From Clostridium sp. AM34-11AC (GTDB lineage Bacteria; Bacillota; Clostridia; Lachnospirales; Lachnospiraceae), in the NCBI RefSeq assembly GCF_003435375.1, contig NZ_QWGL01000001.1, forward strand, positions 124,001-188,000: a DNA stretch of 64,000 nucleotides, read 5' to 3'. The translations under genes were made by a program, and so were the position numbers. The notes under the pieces are model-generated. The model made no database searches. It had not been told where the DNA came from and saw only the letters and a program-made list of their open reading frames with translations. Shown one piece after another: positions 24,531 through 34,151 of the stretch; within the stretch, counting starts at the first letter, position 1, and every line of letters begins with the position of its first letter.

Positions 24531-25337
24531 CTATTTTCCCGGCATCTCTGCCATAATTTCCGCCATCTCTTTTAATCCTGTAAACACAGCATCCGGCACC
24601 GTGTCAGCGTTCTCCAGATCACCGGCCTTCGTCTCCCCGGAGAGCACCAGAATCCCGTGGGCTCCATTTGCCACGCCGGTCTTCACATCGGTATAGAGAC
24701 GGTCTCCCACAAAGGATATCTTCTCCCGCTCGCTTCCCGTGAGTGTCAGCACCATATCCACAGTTTCCTTAAATGGTTTTCCCACATACTTCGGCTGCCT
24801 TCCCGTAGACAGTGAGATTGCCGCGCACATAGCACCACAATCCGGGATAAATCCAGCCCGCGTCGGACAGTTGATATCCAGATGTGTTGCCAGGAATACT
24901 GCCCCACTCCGGATGTAGGTACAGGCCCTCTCTAACTTCTCGTAGGTCAGAGTCATATCAAATCCGATGACCACAACATCCGGCATATTCTTTGTGAGGA
25001 GAATGCCGTTCTCCCGGAAATTTTCCTCCAGGTCCGGGGTTCCAACTAAGTAAACCCTTTTTCCCGGATAATACATTTTCAGATATTCGATCATCACATC
25101 GCCGGATGTAATGATCTGATCCCGGCGGATATGGCAGTCCATTTTCGCCAGCTTATCAATATAGGTCCTCGGAGATTTCGAGGAATTATTTGTAAAAAAT
25201 ACATACCGCTTTCCGAGACGTTCCACCTGTCTTAAAAATTCCAGGGATCCGTCCAGGATCTGCGTGTCCAGATAGAAGGTTCCGTCCATGTCCAGGACGA
25301 AAAGCTCTGTCTCCTCCAAAAGTTTTTTTCTGTCCAT
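24531..25337 (-). CDS. HAD-superfamily subclass IIA phosphatase (NagD/AraL-like)
   Basis: A 268-residue phosphatase. Motif I is LDMDGTFYLD (nucleophile and acid/base Asp), motif II VFFTNNSSKS, motif III Lys in YVGKPFKE, and motif IV FVGDRLYTDVKTGVANG. The type IIA cap lies between motifs II and III. NagD/AraL/PLP-phosphatase relatives act on nucleotides and sugar phosphates with loose specificity. It is the third gene after the sensor kinase and response regulator (18-base gap) and RBS GAAAGGGAAG precedes it, so it is probably co-transcribed with the two-component system. Confidence 0.9.
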   Translation of the reverse strand: MDRKKLLEETELFVLDMDGTFYLDTQILDGSLEFLRQVERLGKRYVFFTNNSSKSPRTYIDKLAKMDCHIRRDQIITSGDVMIEYLKMYYPGKRVYLVGTPDLEENFRENGILLTKNMPDVVVIGFDMTLTYEKLERACTYIRSGAVFLATHLDINCPTRAGFIPDCGAMCAAISLSTGRQPKYVGKPFKETVDMVLTLTGSEREKISFVGDRLYTDVKTGVANGAHGILVLSGETKAGDLENADTVPDAVFTGLKEMAEIMAEMPGK

Positions 25338-25355
25338 CTTCCCTTTCTCCCTGCC

Positions 25356-26045
25356 TTATACCTTGAACCGGTATCCGACACCCCAGATCGTCTCGATATA
25401 CTGGGGTTTCGCGGTATTCATCTCGATCTTCTCGCGGATCTTCTTGATGTGGACTGTAACGGTCGCAATATCACCGATGGATTCCATGTCCCAGATCTTG
25501 GAAAACAGCTCTTCCTTCGTGAAGACGTGGTTCGGGTTCTGGGCTAAGAACGCCAAAAGGTCAAATTCTTTTGTCGTAAAGTTCTTCTCCTCGCCGTTTA
25601 CATAGACGCGGCGGGCTGTCTTATCGATTTTTAAACCGCGGATCTCGATGATATCGTTCACCGGGGTTCCGCTTCCGATGAGTCTCTCGTAGCGGGACAG
25701 GTGGGCCTTGACTCTCGCCACCATCTCGCTCGGGCTGAACGGCTTTGTAATATAGTCGTCAGCACCGAGACCAAGGCCGCGGATCTTATCGATATCGTCT
25801 TTCTTTGCGGAGATCATGATCACCGGTGTGTTTTTCGTCTCTCGGATCTTCTTACAGATCTCAAATCCGTCCACTCCCGGCAGCATAAGATCCAGGATAA
25901 AGAGGTCGAACTCCTCCGAAATCGCCCGCTTTAAACCGGCTTCTCCGTCATTTTCTATCTCAACCTCGAAACCGGACAGTTCCAGATAATCCTTTTCGAG
26001 TTCTGCAATACTCTCCTCATCTTCTACGATCAGAATTTTGCTCAT
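25356..26045 (-). CDS. OmpR-family response regulator
   Basis: A 229-residue regulator. The receiver domain (1-115) has the acidic pocket EDEES, the phosphoacceptor Asp in DLFILDLMLPGVDG, the Thr/Ser position in VIMISAKK and Lys in YITKPF. The C-terminal winged helix (135-229) includes TTKEFDLLAFLAQNPNHVFTKEELF and TVTVHIKKIREKIE, the recognition helix. It works with the sensor kinase 30 bases upstream. RBS AGGAGGAAC precedes it. Confidence 0.95.
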   Translation of the reverse strand: MSKILIVEDEESIAELEKDYLELSGFEVEIENDGEAGLKRAISEEFDLFILDLMLPGVDGFEICKKIRETKNTPVIMISAKKDDIDKIRGLGLGADDYITKPFSPSEMVARVKAHLSRYERLIGSGTPVNDIIEIRGLKIDKTARRVYVNGEEKNFTTKEFDLLAFLAQNPNHVFTKEELFSKIWDMESIGDIATVTVHIKKIREKIEMNTAKPQYIETIWGVGYRFKV

Positions 26046-26075
26046 ATAAGTTCCTCCTGTTATGGGTATTATATT

Positions 26076-27563
26076 TTACTGCTGCGCGTCCCCCGCGATC
26101 TTTCTGAGTACAAAGTGGATCTCTGTTCCGATTCCCAGCTTGCTGGTGGCCCAGATCTTTCCTCCATGGTCCTCAATGATCTTCTTTACGATGGAAAGGC
26201 CGATGCCGCTTCCGCCCTTGCTGGAATTTCTCGAGGAATCCGTCCGGTAGAAACGGTCGAAAATATACGGAAGCTCTTTCTGTCCGATGCCTTTTCCGTT
26301 GTCCTCGATCTCCACCTGGACAAAGTCACCCACATCCAGGATCCGGATATTGATGATCCCATTCTTTTTATCCATGTATTTTAAGGAATTTCCGATGATG
26401 TTGTTGATGACGCGCTTCATCTGCTCCGCGTCGGCGATCACCATCACGTCCTCATCTACAAAGTTAAAATAGCCAAGCTCGATTCCTCTCGCCTCGAGTT
26501 CCAGTCCTACTTCCTCCACACAGTCGCGGAAGTAGTTTGCCACATTGATCTTCGAGAAGGTATACGGGATCTTATTTGTGTCGATCTTTGAGTAGAATGT
26601 CAGCTCGTTGATCAGACGGTCCATATCGTTCGCCTTGTTGTAGATCGTCCGGATATATTTATCCCGCTTCTCCGGCGAGGACGCAACACCTTCCATAAGA
26701 CCTTCCGCGTAGCCCTTGATGGCTGTGATCGGGGTCTTTAAATCGTGGGAGATGTTGCTGATCAGCTCCTTGCTCTCCTTATCATACTGGATCTTTTCTT
26801 CCGTCGATTCTTTCAGACGGATCCTCATTTCCTCGAAGTTCTGGCAGAGCTGCCCGATTTCATCATCGTCCTCCACATCGAGAGTGAAGTCCAGATTTCC
26901 GTCGCGGATCTGTTTCGTTGCCTCCTGAAGCTTTCCGATCGGCCATAAGATCGACCGGTAGACCCAGGCTGTCAACATACCGCCAGTGATAAAAAGGATC
27001 AGCACACTGCTGAAGAACATCTCTGTGATCATGGATTTTACCTCCGGGATCACATCCACAACGTTTGTCACAAGGTAGACCGCGATCCGGCTCCCATCTG
27101 CCAGTTCAAATTCTCTCTGTTTGATCAGATGTTCCGTATTTTTATCCAGATAATTGCCCCAGGAATCAGAGTCATTGATCTCCGCATAGTCCGATATCTC
27201 TCTCTCCAGGCTCGATGCTGTCTCGTCGTTTCCTATATAGATCAGTTTTCCATCCTTCGTCACCATCAGAAAGGAGTGTTTTTCAGTCATCCGGGCGTTC
27301 AAGTCGCCCAGATACGACTGGTCCGTGAAAATCTCCGGATCCTTCGCGATCTTTTCTTCGATCTCCTTCTGAATGCTCTCAGTCAGGTGGCTGAATACCC
27401 GGATCGACGCGCCGGCAGAGAGATCCACCTGGCCAACGTCGTAGGTCTCCCGGAACACCCGGTTCTGATAGGAACTGAGTCCTAAAATCGAGATATAGAT
27501 CAAAAAGATCGGTACCACCGTGATCGTCAGAAATGTGATAAGTAATTTTGTACGTATTTTCAT
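26076..27563 (-). CDS. Sensor histidine kinase (HAMP, HisKA, HATPase)
   Basis: A 495-residue membrane kinase. First membrane helix about 9-31, extracellular sensor about 32-185, second helix about 188-210, then a HAMP linker. The HisKA dimer carries the phospho-His in LISNISHDLKTPITAIKGYA, followed by an HATPase domain with the N box NNIIGNSLKYMDKKN, G1 DNGKGIG, F box YIFDRFYRTD and G2 GGSGIGLSIVKKI. The extracellular domain has no family I can name. First gene of the operon with the OmpR-type regulator and the HAD phosphatase. The stimulus is unknown. Confidence 0.94.
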   Translation of the reverse strand: MKIRTKLLITFLTITVVPIFLIYISILGLSSYQNRVFRETYDVGQVDLSAGASIRVFSHLTESIQKEIEEKIAKDPEIFTDQSYLGDLNARMTEKHSFLMVTKDGKLIYIGNDETASSLEREISDYAEINDSDSWGNYLDKNTEHLIKQREFELADGSRIAVYLVTNVVDVIPEVKSMITEMFFSSVLILFITGGMLTAWVYRSILWPIGKLQEATKQIRDGNLDFTLDVEDDDEIGQLCQNFEEMRIRLKESTEEKIQYDKESKELISNISHDLKTPITAIKGYAEGLMEGVASSPEKRDKYIRTIYNKANDMDRLINELTFYSKIDTNKIPYTFSKINVANYFRDCVEEVGLELEARGIELGYFNFVDEDVMVIADAEQMKRVINNIIGNSLKYMDKKNGIINIRILDVGDFVQVEIEDNGKGIGQKELPYIFDRFYRTDSSRNSSKGGSGIGLSIVKKIIEDHGGKIWATSKLGIGTEIHFVLRKIAGDAQQ

Positions 27564-27625
27564 GAGCGGCTGCGCGCTCCCTTCTTATTTTTGTCCGCCA
27601 GTCTGAGAGAACATACCGGCTTTCT

Positions 27626-27732
27626 GATCGCTCCGCACTACGTGCTCCTACGTCTGTGCCCCGCACCGGCCAGTGCAAAGCGATCCGGTATCCGATGGGG
27701 CAAAGGATCCTTTGACCCCAACAGCATATGAT
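27626..27732. repeat. Dispersed repeat, family B, degenerate copy 3
   Basis: GATCGCTCCGCACTACGTGCTCC near one end and GGTATCC followed by CTTTGACCCCAACAGCATATGAT at the other match the corresponding ends of the two intact copies, but the middle is different and shorter. It lies upstream of the sensor kinase gene. Confidence 0.65.
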
Positions 27733-27781
27733 AAGTATAACACAACTCTTGTGGGTAATTTATAAAAGTATTCTAAAAAAG

Positions 27782-27919
27782 AATGTGCCTTGGCACATTC
27801 TCGCGCCTCGCGCGGTCGCTTGCGACAGTCTACATCTTCGCGCGAGTGCGCATTTTTGGCACGTCAGTGCCTTTTTATGTAACAGGGAATTCCTCGGAAT
27901 TTCCTGTTACATAAAAAAG
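27782..27919. repeat. Dispersed repeat, family C, copy 1 (about 138 bp)
   Basis: Starts with the hairpin TGTGCC-TTGGCACA, then GCGCGGTCGCTTGCGACA and ACATCTTCGCG, and ends in the palindrome ATGTAACAGGGAATTCC/GGAATTTCCTGTTACAT. It shares its first 80 bases with 46783-46888 and its end with several other sites. The last bases run straight into the A/T-tract of the metK terminator. Confidence 0.85.
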
Positions 27920-27956
27920 CGGCGCAGTTTCCTGACCTTTCCGGAAACTGCGCCGC
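27913..27956 (-). terminator. Terminator of metK
   Basis: A perfect 14-base stem GCGGCGCAGTTTCC/GGAAACTGCGCCGC with a 10-base loop. On the minus strand it is followed by six Ts and then the family C tag ATGTAACAGGAAATTCC. Confidence 0.93.
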
Positions 27957-28013
27957 AGCTTTTCGATCATTTCTGTCCCTGAACATTCATGATCGTTCTA
28001 TTCTTTTTCTCTA

Positions 28014-29201
28014 TTACAGATACTTCTTTAAATCCTCAACCTTGTCAAGCTTCTCCCACGGAAGATCGATATCTGTTCTTCCGAAGTGACCGTATGCTGC
28101 GGTCTGCTTGTAGATCGGACGGCGGAGATCAAGCATCTTGATGATCCCTGCCGGGCGGAGATCGAAGTTCTCACGGATGATCTCGACTAACTTCTCGTCG
28201 GATACCTTTCCGGTTCCCTCTGTCTCAACCATGATGGAGGTCGGATGGGCCACACCAATCGCGTAGGAGAGCTGGATCTCGCACTGGTCAGCAAGGCCTG
28301 CCGCTACGATGTTCTTTGCAACGTAACGCGCTGCGTATGCTGCGGAACGGTCTACCTTTGTGCAGTCCTTTCCCGAGAAAGCTCCGCCGCCGTGACGGGC
28401 ATACCCGCCGTAGGTGTCAACGATGATCTTTCTTCCGGTCAGTCCGCTGTCTCCATGCGGTCCACCGATCACGAAGCGTCCGGTCGGGTTGATGAAGAAC
28501 TTTGTATCTGCGTCTACCATCTCCTGCGGAAGGATCTCATCAAATACATATTTCTTGATGTCCTCATGGATCTGCTCCTGAGTCACATTCTCATCATGCT
28601 GTGTGGAGAGAACGACTGCGTCAAGGCGGAACGGCTTTCCGTTCTCATCGTACTCAACTGTAACCTGAGTCTTTCCGTCCGGTCTCAGGTACGGAAGAGT
28701 TCCGTTCTTTCTGACCTCGGTGAGACGTCTTGCAAGCTTATGCGCAAGAGCGATCGGATACGGCATGTACTCCGGGGTCTCGTTTGTAGCGAAACCGAAC
28801 ATCATACCCTGATCACCAGCACCGATCGCATCCAGCTCATCGTCTGTCATGTTGTTCTCTTTCGCTTCAAGCGCCTTGTCAACACCCATAGCGATATCGC
28901 TGGACTGCTCGTCGATTGCAGTGAGAACACCGCAGGTATCACAGTCGAAACCATATTTTGCACGGTCATAGCCGATCTCACGGACGGTCTCGCGGACGAT
29001 CTTCTGGATATCCACATATGCCTTTGTTGTGATCTCGCCCATTACCATAACAAGACCTGTTGTTGTGCATGTCTCACATGCAACACGGCTCATCGGATCC
29101 TGTTCCATTAACGCGTCGAGGATCGCGTCGGAGATCGCGTCGCACATTTTGTCCGGATGTCCTTCAGTTACGGACTCGGAAGTAAATAATCTCTTTTCCA
29201 T
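28014..29201 (-). CDS. metK: S-adenosylmethionine synthetase
   Basis: A 395-residue enzyme that makes SAM from methionine and ATP. All three family domains are present with [25 protein letters not shown] at the N terminus, [21 protein letters not shown] (signature 1), the P-loop-like [20 protein letters not shown] and [23 protein letters not shown] (signature 2, active-site Lys and Asp). The ATG at 29201 has GAAAGGAG upstream. Expression is controlled by the SAM-I riboswitch upstream, closing a product feedback loop. Confidence 0.98.
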   Translation of the reverse strand: MEKRLFTSESVTEGHPDKMCDAISDAILDALMEQDPMSRVACETCTTTGLVMVMGEITTKAYVDIQKIVRETVREIGYDRAKYGFDCDTCGVLTAIDEQSSDIAMGVDKALEAKENNMTDDELDAIGAGDQGMMFGFATNETPEYMPYPIALAHKLARRLTEVRKNGTLPYLRPDGKTQVTVEYDENGKPFRLDAVVLSTQHDENVTQEQIHEDIKKYVFDEILPQEMVDADTKFFINPTGRFVIGGPHGDSGLTGRKIIVDTYGGYARHGGGAFSGKDCTKVDRSAAYAARYVAKNIVAAGLADQCEIQLSYAIGVAHPTSIMVETEGTGKVSDEKLVEIIRENFDLRPAGIIKMLDLRRPIYKQTAAYGHFGRTDIDLPWEKLDKVEDLKKYL

Positions 29202-29252
29202 TGTAACTCCTTTCAAGTTATAGGCAGGCCGCACCTGCACCCGCAGTTACGG

Positions 29253-29286
29253 CAAAACAAAAGTCCGCTCAATGCTAAGCGGACTT
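29253..29286 (-). terminator. Riboswitch-controlled terminator of metK leader
   Basis: AAGTCCGCT pairs with AGCGGACTT over an 8-base loop and is followed on the minus strand by TTTGTTTT. It lies 22 bases after the SAM-I aptamer. Confidence 0.9.
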
Positions 29287-29307
29287 GACGACTTTACACT
29301 GGTCAAA

Positions 29308-29430
29308 TCCTCTTATTGCTCGATTTACTCGCTCAGGTTGGCACCTTCCTGCCCTCTCGCAAACGCGATTAACAGGGGTTGCCGTGACTTCACCGGTCCT
29401 ATGTACCTCCATCACTCTGAATAAGGGATA
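29308..29430 (-). ncRNA. SAM-I (S-box) riboswitch
   Basis: On the minus strand the aptamer shows the S-box core in order: CTTATTCAGAG, GGTGAAGTCACGGCAACC (kink-turn side and P2), AGGTGCCAACCTG, and GAGCAATAAGAG closing P1. When SAM binds, P1 is stabilised and the following terminator forms, shutting off metK. Confidence 0.95.
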
Positions 29431-29489
29431 TTGCGAACTTTTTAAATTTATTGTTCCGTAAGCCACCTGAAAAATGACCTACGGATGGT

Positions 29490-29518
29490 ATCTTATACGA
29501 TTCATACGGGAATGTCAA
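29490..29518 (-). promoter_or_regulatory. Sigma-A promoter of metK
   Basis: On the minus strand, consensus -35 TTGACA (29513-29518), 17-base spacer and -10 TAAGAT (29490-29495), about 60 bases before the aptamer. Confidence 0.85.
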
Positions 29519-29568
29519 GCGGCAATCACAAAAAAACTCGAAAATCCGTTACAGTTCAGCCATTACAT

Positions 29569-29600
29569 CTTCTTGTTTTCATATTCATGAAAACAAGAAG
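29569..29600 (-). other. Long AT-rich inverted repeat after murA
   Basis: A perfect 14-base stem CTTCTTGTTTTCAT/ATGAAAACAAGAAG with a 4-base loop, 20 bases after the murA stop. It has no T-tract on the minus strand, so it may be a weak terminator or an mRNA-stabilising hairpin. Confidence 0.55.
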
Positions 29601-29620
29601 CTTGGTGGTTCGAATTCTTA

Positions 29621-30913
29621 TCAGCCGACTCTCAGTCTGAATTTCTGTGCTTCCTTCTCGGAATCCACACGCTCGATCACTGCGCCGAGGGAGCGGAGTT
29701 TTTCCTCGAAGTTCTCGTATCCGCGCTCTACATAGCCAATCTCATCGACAGTGGTGTAGCCGTCAGCGGCCAGTCCCGCAAGGACAAGGGCTGCGCCTGC
29801 GCGGAGGTCCGGTGCTACGACCTGGGCACCTGTGAAGTTTCCGACACCGTCGACGATGGCAACGCTGCCTTCCACTTTGATGTTTGCTCCCATGCGGGAA
29901 AGCTCATCCACATATTTGAAGCGATTCTCGAAGATGCTCTCCGTCACCACGCTTGTTCCATCTGCCAGGGCAAGTGCCACCGTCATCTGAGGCTGCATAT
30001 CGGTCGGGAAGCCCGGATACGGGAGTGTCTTAAAGTTCATGTGACGCTGTCTCGGTTTTCCGACTACGCGGATCTCCTCGTCGAACTCAACGACCTCACA
30101 GCCCATCTCGGTGAGCTTTGCGGAGATCGCCTCCAGATGCTTCGGGATCACATTTTTTACGGTAATATCACCGCGGGTGATCGCTGCGGCACACATAAAT
30201 GTTCCGGCCTCGATCTGATCCGGGATGATCGAATAGTTTGTTCCGTGAAGACGTCTTACACCTTTGATACGGATCACATCCGTACCTGCGCCTTTAATGT
30301 TTGCGCCCATACTGTTTAAGAAGTTTGCGACATCAACAACATGCGGCTCTTTTGCCACGTTCTCAAGGATCGTCTCGCCTTCCGCCATCGTTGCGGCCAT
30401 CATGATATTGATGGTAGCGCCGACAGAAACCACATCCAGATAGATATGACTTGCCACAAGATCGATCGCGTGGGCCACAACAGCACCGCGGACGATCTTC
30501 ACATCAGATCCCAGTGCACGGAATCCCTTTAAGTGCTGGTCGATCGGACGGCTTCCGATCGTACATCCGCCGGGAAGCGGAACCTCCGCACTCTTATATT
30601 TTCCAAGAAGCGCGCCGATAAAATAATATGACGCGCGGATTTTTCTCATATGCTCATCTTCCACGGTCACCGCGTGAATATTTTCCGCATTGATCTTTAC
30701 AGTATGGCGGTCAATACGCTCAACCTTCGCTCCAAGATGGCTGATTGCCTCTAAAAGAGCATTGATATCGCTGACATCCGGGAGATTATCGATCACAACG
30801 TCATCATCGGTCATGATCGCCGCCGCTAAAATTCCCAGAGCCGCATTTTTTGCGCCGCTTATAGTTACTTCTCCTACAAGCGGATTTCCGCCCTTCATGA
30901 TGTACTGTTCCAT
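29621..30913 (-). CDS. murA: UDP-N-acetylglucosamine 1-carboxyvinyltransferase
   Basis: A 430-residue enzyme catalysing the first committed step of peptidoglycan synthesis, transfer of enolpyruvate from PEP to UDP-GlcNAc. The fosfomycin-target Cys is present in [23 protein letters not shown]. The N-terminal [26 protein letters not shown] carries the catalytic Lys-Asn pair, and [12 protein letters not shown] is conserved. It is a two-domain inside-out barrel of standard length. RBS AGAGGTGCG precedes it. It sits alone between metK and the 825-residue protein. Confidence 0.97.
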   Translation of the reverse strand: MEQYIMKGGNPLVGEVTISGAKNAALGILAAAIMTDDDVVIDNLPDVSDINALLEAISHLGAKVERIDRHTVKINAENIHAVTVEDEHMRKIRASYYFIGALLGKYKSAEVPLPGGCTIGSRPIDQHLKGFRALGSDVKIVRGAVVAHAIDLVASHIYLDVVSVGATINIMMAATMAEGETILENVAKEPHVVDVANFLNSMGANIKGAGTDVIRIKGVRRLHGTNYSIIPDQIEAGTFMCAAAITRGDITVKNVIPKHLEAISAKLTEMGCEVVEFDEEIRVVGKPRQRHMNFKTLPYPGFPTDMQPQMTVALALADGTSVVTESIFENRFKYVDELSRMGANIKVEGSVAIVDGVGNFTGAQVVAPDLRAGAALVLAGLAADGYTTVDEIGYVERGYENFEEKLRSLGAVIERVDSEKEAQKFRLRVG

Positions 30914-31034
30914 TACGCACCTCTATCTATATATCTAAAAAGGGACAGAGCTATCCCGCATTCGTCCCAGCTTGTTTTCGTTATGATTATAACATATCTG
31001 GGAAAAATGTAAAGTTTTTCTTAAGGAACGAAAC

Positions 31035-33512
31035 CTATAGGGTTGGCACGCAGCATATGAAATCATACCCCGCTGCCCCAAGCATCTGGTTCGCCGTCTC
31101 CATGGATAGCACTTCTGTTGCCCCGCTCTCTGGATGATACACACGGACATGTGTCTGGTCATAGCCGGTCAGGTACATGGACGTTCCCTCTCCAGTGTAG
31201 GCTAACACCGGAATGTTCTGTCCCACAAAGTATAACACCTGGATGATCGTGCTGCCGGAGGCGTCCAGAAGGAAGGTTCCATCCTCCATCGTCTGGTTTA
31301 TCTCAAAGGAATCGAGGTAGCGCTCCATCAGCCTTGACGCCGATGTGATATCCCTGATATAGGAAGCGCTCGCCCTGTTTCCGCGCACCCAGATGATCCG
31401 GTCACGTCCCGCTGTCACGAATCCCATACTGTTGTACGCCGTCTCCGCCGCGTCCGAGAACTCCACAAACCGTCCGAGGAATCTGCCCCGTCCGTAGGCG
31501 TAAAACTCTGTTTCCCTGCAGGCTGCTGTCGCGATCGGCTTTACAGTCTCTCTGCTCTCCGCAAGCTTCGGGGATGCCTGGCGGATCTTCTTTGCCGTCT
31601 CGATATCCCTGTCGAGCTGGACAAACAGGACCTGTCCTTTCTGATCCGACGCGTACCAGCCGATATCGTCGGCCTTTCCCGGAAGGATCTCCGCGTTGCA
31701 GACCAGCGTGTCCGCGGAATATGTCCCGAAGAATCCGTCCTTGCTTGTCACAGTCTTCATATGGATCCGGCTGTCATTCACAGACACCTCGCGGATCCAG
31801 GAACCTGGCTTCTCATAGTGCATCACGGACTTCATCTCCCTGTCCACGATATCGATGCTCTTTAAATAGACTCCCATTACACGGCCGTTGGACATCAGGT
31901 AATCCCCGCTGTCTCCGGTTCCGTAGATGCAGTCATTTCCGACAAAGCCGAAAATTCTTGATACGGACCCCGCCTGTCCGCCGAGCTGGGTCTTGTCCCC
32001 GGTGTCGAGATCCATGATCTGGATCGTCTGGGAATCCCAGATTCCTGTATTTTCCTGCCATGCCGCCCGGGAGTGATCCGCGCTGACCGCAAACTGGGCC
32101 TTTGTGAGACCGGAAGCAAGCGCCACATACTCCAGGCTCTTCAGATCGATCCCGTAGATTCCATGGTCCATATAGAAATAGAAGATTCCGTTCGTTCCGC
32201 GGTGTGCGAGGACGGAGAGATCGTCCTTCAGCTCCTCAAAAGGTTCCGTGGATGGAATAAAAAATTTCTCCTCCAGGGCATTCTGGTCCATCGCATAGTG
32301 ATAGTAGGCGATTCCCGTGCTGCCCTCATGGGTTCCGCGGTTCATTCTTCCGTAGACGATAAAATCGATTCCGCCGTCCTCATCCACAGAAAGGATCTCG
32401 ACGCCATGTTCCGGCACGTTGTCACGGATATCGTCGGATGCCGCGCCGCCGAAGGCGAACACTCTGGCTCCAACATTCTCGCCACTGTCGTATGCCCACA
32501 GCTCCCGGCCTGTCACAAACGCTGTGTACTGGCCCCCAGCACTCTTTACGGCATGGACTCCGTCACCGTTTCCGATTCCCAGAATGATCCGTTTTCCAGA
32601 GAACAGATCGGAATCTCCTGTGAAGAGCTCCGTCATGGTCCTCTCGTAATCCATCATGTAGATCCGCTGGGATGCCCACTTCATTGTAAAGTTTTCTGTC
32701 ACCTCGTAGGTTTCCGTCTTCTCGCCATCCTTCGCCGTCACATGAGTCGTGATCTCCACATTGGCGAGATTTCCGGACAGTTCCTTTAATTTCGTGTACG
32801 CCTCACCGGTCCGCTCCACGCCCAGAGAACCCCATGTGAGCTGGGTGAAAGTGTCTTTTAACGTCACAGTTCCCAGTGCCGAACTGTTTGCGCTGGGGGA
32901 TGTCTCCATATACATGGCCAGGCTCTGGGCATCGCTGTACTTGTATGTCTTTGAGGAAAACTCCTCCGCCAGTGCCAGCATCTCGTTCACATGGCCCTGG
33001 TCCTGCTCCACGATCCGCATGTAATACCAGGCCTCGGATCCGTCGGGAAGACTCGCGCAGACGCCGAGAAGATACTCTTTTCCTGTCTCAAGAAGATTCT
33101 GGATCAGAAGCTCTGCACTTACGGCATTTTCGCTGTCTCCATTTATGGCTGCATCAAGAGATGTGACCTGGGTGCGCTCGATCAGATCTTCTGTGTCGAG
33201 GCTGCGGATCTCATAGCGCAGTCCCTGGATCTTTGTCGTACCGGCAAACCGTACCTTGAGTTTCCGGTCTTCCGGAAGTACGATCAGGCTGCCGCGGTCT
33301 GCGGTCACACCGCGCTCCTCCGTCTGGCCGAACACCGGCGCCATCTCCCGCTCTCCCATCGTCGCATAGAGTACCGGAAATTTCGCTTTCTCCATCGCCG
33401 TGTACTCCGTGATTCCATGCTCTTCTTTCTTCCCAACTGGGTGTATAAAATAAACGATCACTGCCGCCACAAAAATAAGCAGCAGGATCATGACTTTCTT
33501 ACCGGTCTTCAT
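31035..33512 (-). CDS. Large membrane-anchored extracellular protein of unknown function
   Basis: An 825-residue protein with one N-terminal membrane helix (about 7-23, VMILLLIFVAAVIVYFI), no lipobox, and an otherwise extracellular body. Residues 290-640 contain repeated short blade-like units (KRIILGIGNGDGVHAVKSAGGQYTAFV, RVFAFGGAASDDI, IDFIVYGRMNRG, TIQIMDLDTGDKTQLGG) suggesting a beta-propeller. The last 70 residues (YFVGQNIPVLAYTG, SMYLTGYDQTHVRVYHPESG) resemble the end of C39-like peptidase domains, but the usual catalytic Cys segment and the His before the strand are not visible, so it may be an inactive fold. It is co-transcribed with a small conserved protein 20 bases upstream. I do not recognise a characterised homologue. 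Confidence 0.8.
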   Translation of the reverse strand: MKTGKKVMILLLIFVAAVIVYFIHPVGKKEEHGITEYTAMEKAKFPVLYATMGEREMAPVFGQTEERGVTADRGSLIVLPEDRKLKVRFAGTTKIQGLRYEIRSLDTEDLIERTQVTSLDAAINGDSENAVSAELLIQNLLETGKEYLLGVCASLPDGSEAWYYMRIVEQDQGHVNEMLALAEEFSSKTYKYSDAQSLAMYMETSPSANSSALGTVTLKDTFTQLTWGSLGVERTGEAYTKLKELSGNLANVEITTHVTAKDGEKTETYEVTENFTMKWASQRIYMMDYERTMTELFTGDSDLFSGKRIILGIGNGDGVHAVKSAGGQYTAFVTGRELWAYDSGENVGARVFAFGGAASDDIRDNVPEHGVEILSVDEDGGIDFIVYGRMNRGTHEGSTGIAYYHYAMDQNALEEKFFIPSTEPFEELKDDLSVLAHRGTNGIFYFYMDHGIYGIDLKSLEYVALASGLTKAQFAVSADHSRAAWQENTGIWDSQTIQIMDLDTGDKTQLGGQAGSVSRIFGFVGNDCIYGTGDSGDYLMSNGRVMGVYLKSIDIVDREMKSVMHYEKPGSWIREVSVNDSRIHMKTVTSKDGFFGTYSADTLVCNAEILPGKADDIGWYASDQKGQVLFVQLDRDIETAKKIRQASPKLAESRETVKPIATAACRETEFYAYGRGRFLGRFVEFSDAAETAYNSMGFVTAGRDRIIWVRGNRASASYIRDITSASRLMERYLDSFEINQTMEDGTFLLDASGSTIIQVLYFVGQNIPVLAYTGEGTSMYLTGYDQTHVRVYHPESGATEVLSMETANQMLGAAGYDFICCVPTL

Positions 33513-33532
33513 CTTACTGTTCCTCGCTCTGT

Positions 33533-33982
33533 CTATCTGTCACTGCTCTGATTTTCCATTCTGTTTAAGATCCGTCTCCTATAGATCTCATTTATAAACA
33601 GTACCTGTAAAAGATCCTGTCCTCCTTTACCACCTGCGGTCTCCTCCGGATGGCGCTGTCTCACTTTTGAAAGCTCCCGGTATAAGAATTCCCGGTCCGG
33701 GTATTCGTCATACATGGGACTTCCAGGGTATTCCAGAAGATCGCATGCCTCCTCCGCCAGGATCTGGTTCTGCTTTGCCGATGCCGGATAGAGACCTCGA
33801 AGATAATCTATCTCTGACCGGGATTCATTTCCGGTCAGCTCCGTTTTTCCGCTCTGCTCCTCTCTACGGTAAAGCATCCAGGGGACTTTCTTTGGCCCTT
33901 CGGACGAACAGGTCCTTTCTGGGTTAAAAATTCCGTAACCCTTTTTTACTTCCAGGGGATATCCCCGGTAAATCTTCTCCAT
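33533..33982 (-). CDS. Small conserved protein of unknown function
   Basis: A 149-residue soluble acidic/basic protein without signal or membrane segment. The C-terminal half reads YLRGLYPASAKQNQILAEEACDLLEYPGSPMYDEYPDREFLYRE and ends in VLFINEIYRRRI. From memory, this EECD-LEY-GS-MYDEYPD pattern recurs in uncharacterised small proteins of Lachnospiraceae. The start at 33982 follows CAAAGGAGCGGG; a longer frame has none. It is the first gene of a two-gene unit with the 825-residue extracellular protein. Confidence 0.75.
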   Translation of the reverse strand: MEKIYRGYPLEVKKGYGIFNPERTCSSEGPKKVPWMLYRREEQSGKTELTGNESRSEIDYLRGLYPASAKQNQILAEEACDLLEYPGSPMYDEYPDREFLYRELSKVRQRHPEETAGGKGGQDLLQVLFINEIYRRRILNRMENQSSDR

Positions 33983-34151
33983 AAAAACGTTCCCGCTCCT
34001 TTGCTGATCCCTATACAGGATTATCATATGCAAAAAGAGCGGGAAAGCTACCATTTCACTTTACTATGATCGTACCATGATCGGCTGATCAGGCTGTTCT
34101 TATCTGTTTGCAGACAATATTGTAAACGTACATCCTCTCAGCGCAATGCTC

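Noticed and set aside
27728..27982. Small frame across repeat family C
   Set aside because: It runs through the repeat and the metK terminator and has no ribosome site.
28245..29111. Open frame of 288 codons on the plus strand opposite metK
   Set aside because: It is the antisense of a well-conserved metK. Composition is Cys/His/Ser-rich without any family feature and it has no ribosome site.
29569..29600. Intrinsic terminator of murA
   Set aside because: The 14-base stem is perfect but AT-rich and lacks a T-tract on the minus strand, so it is listed as an inverted repeat only.
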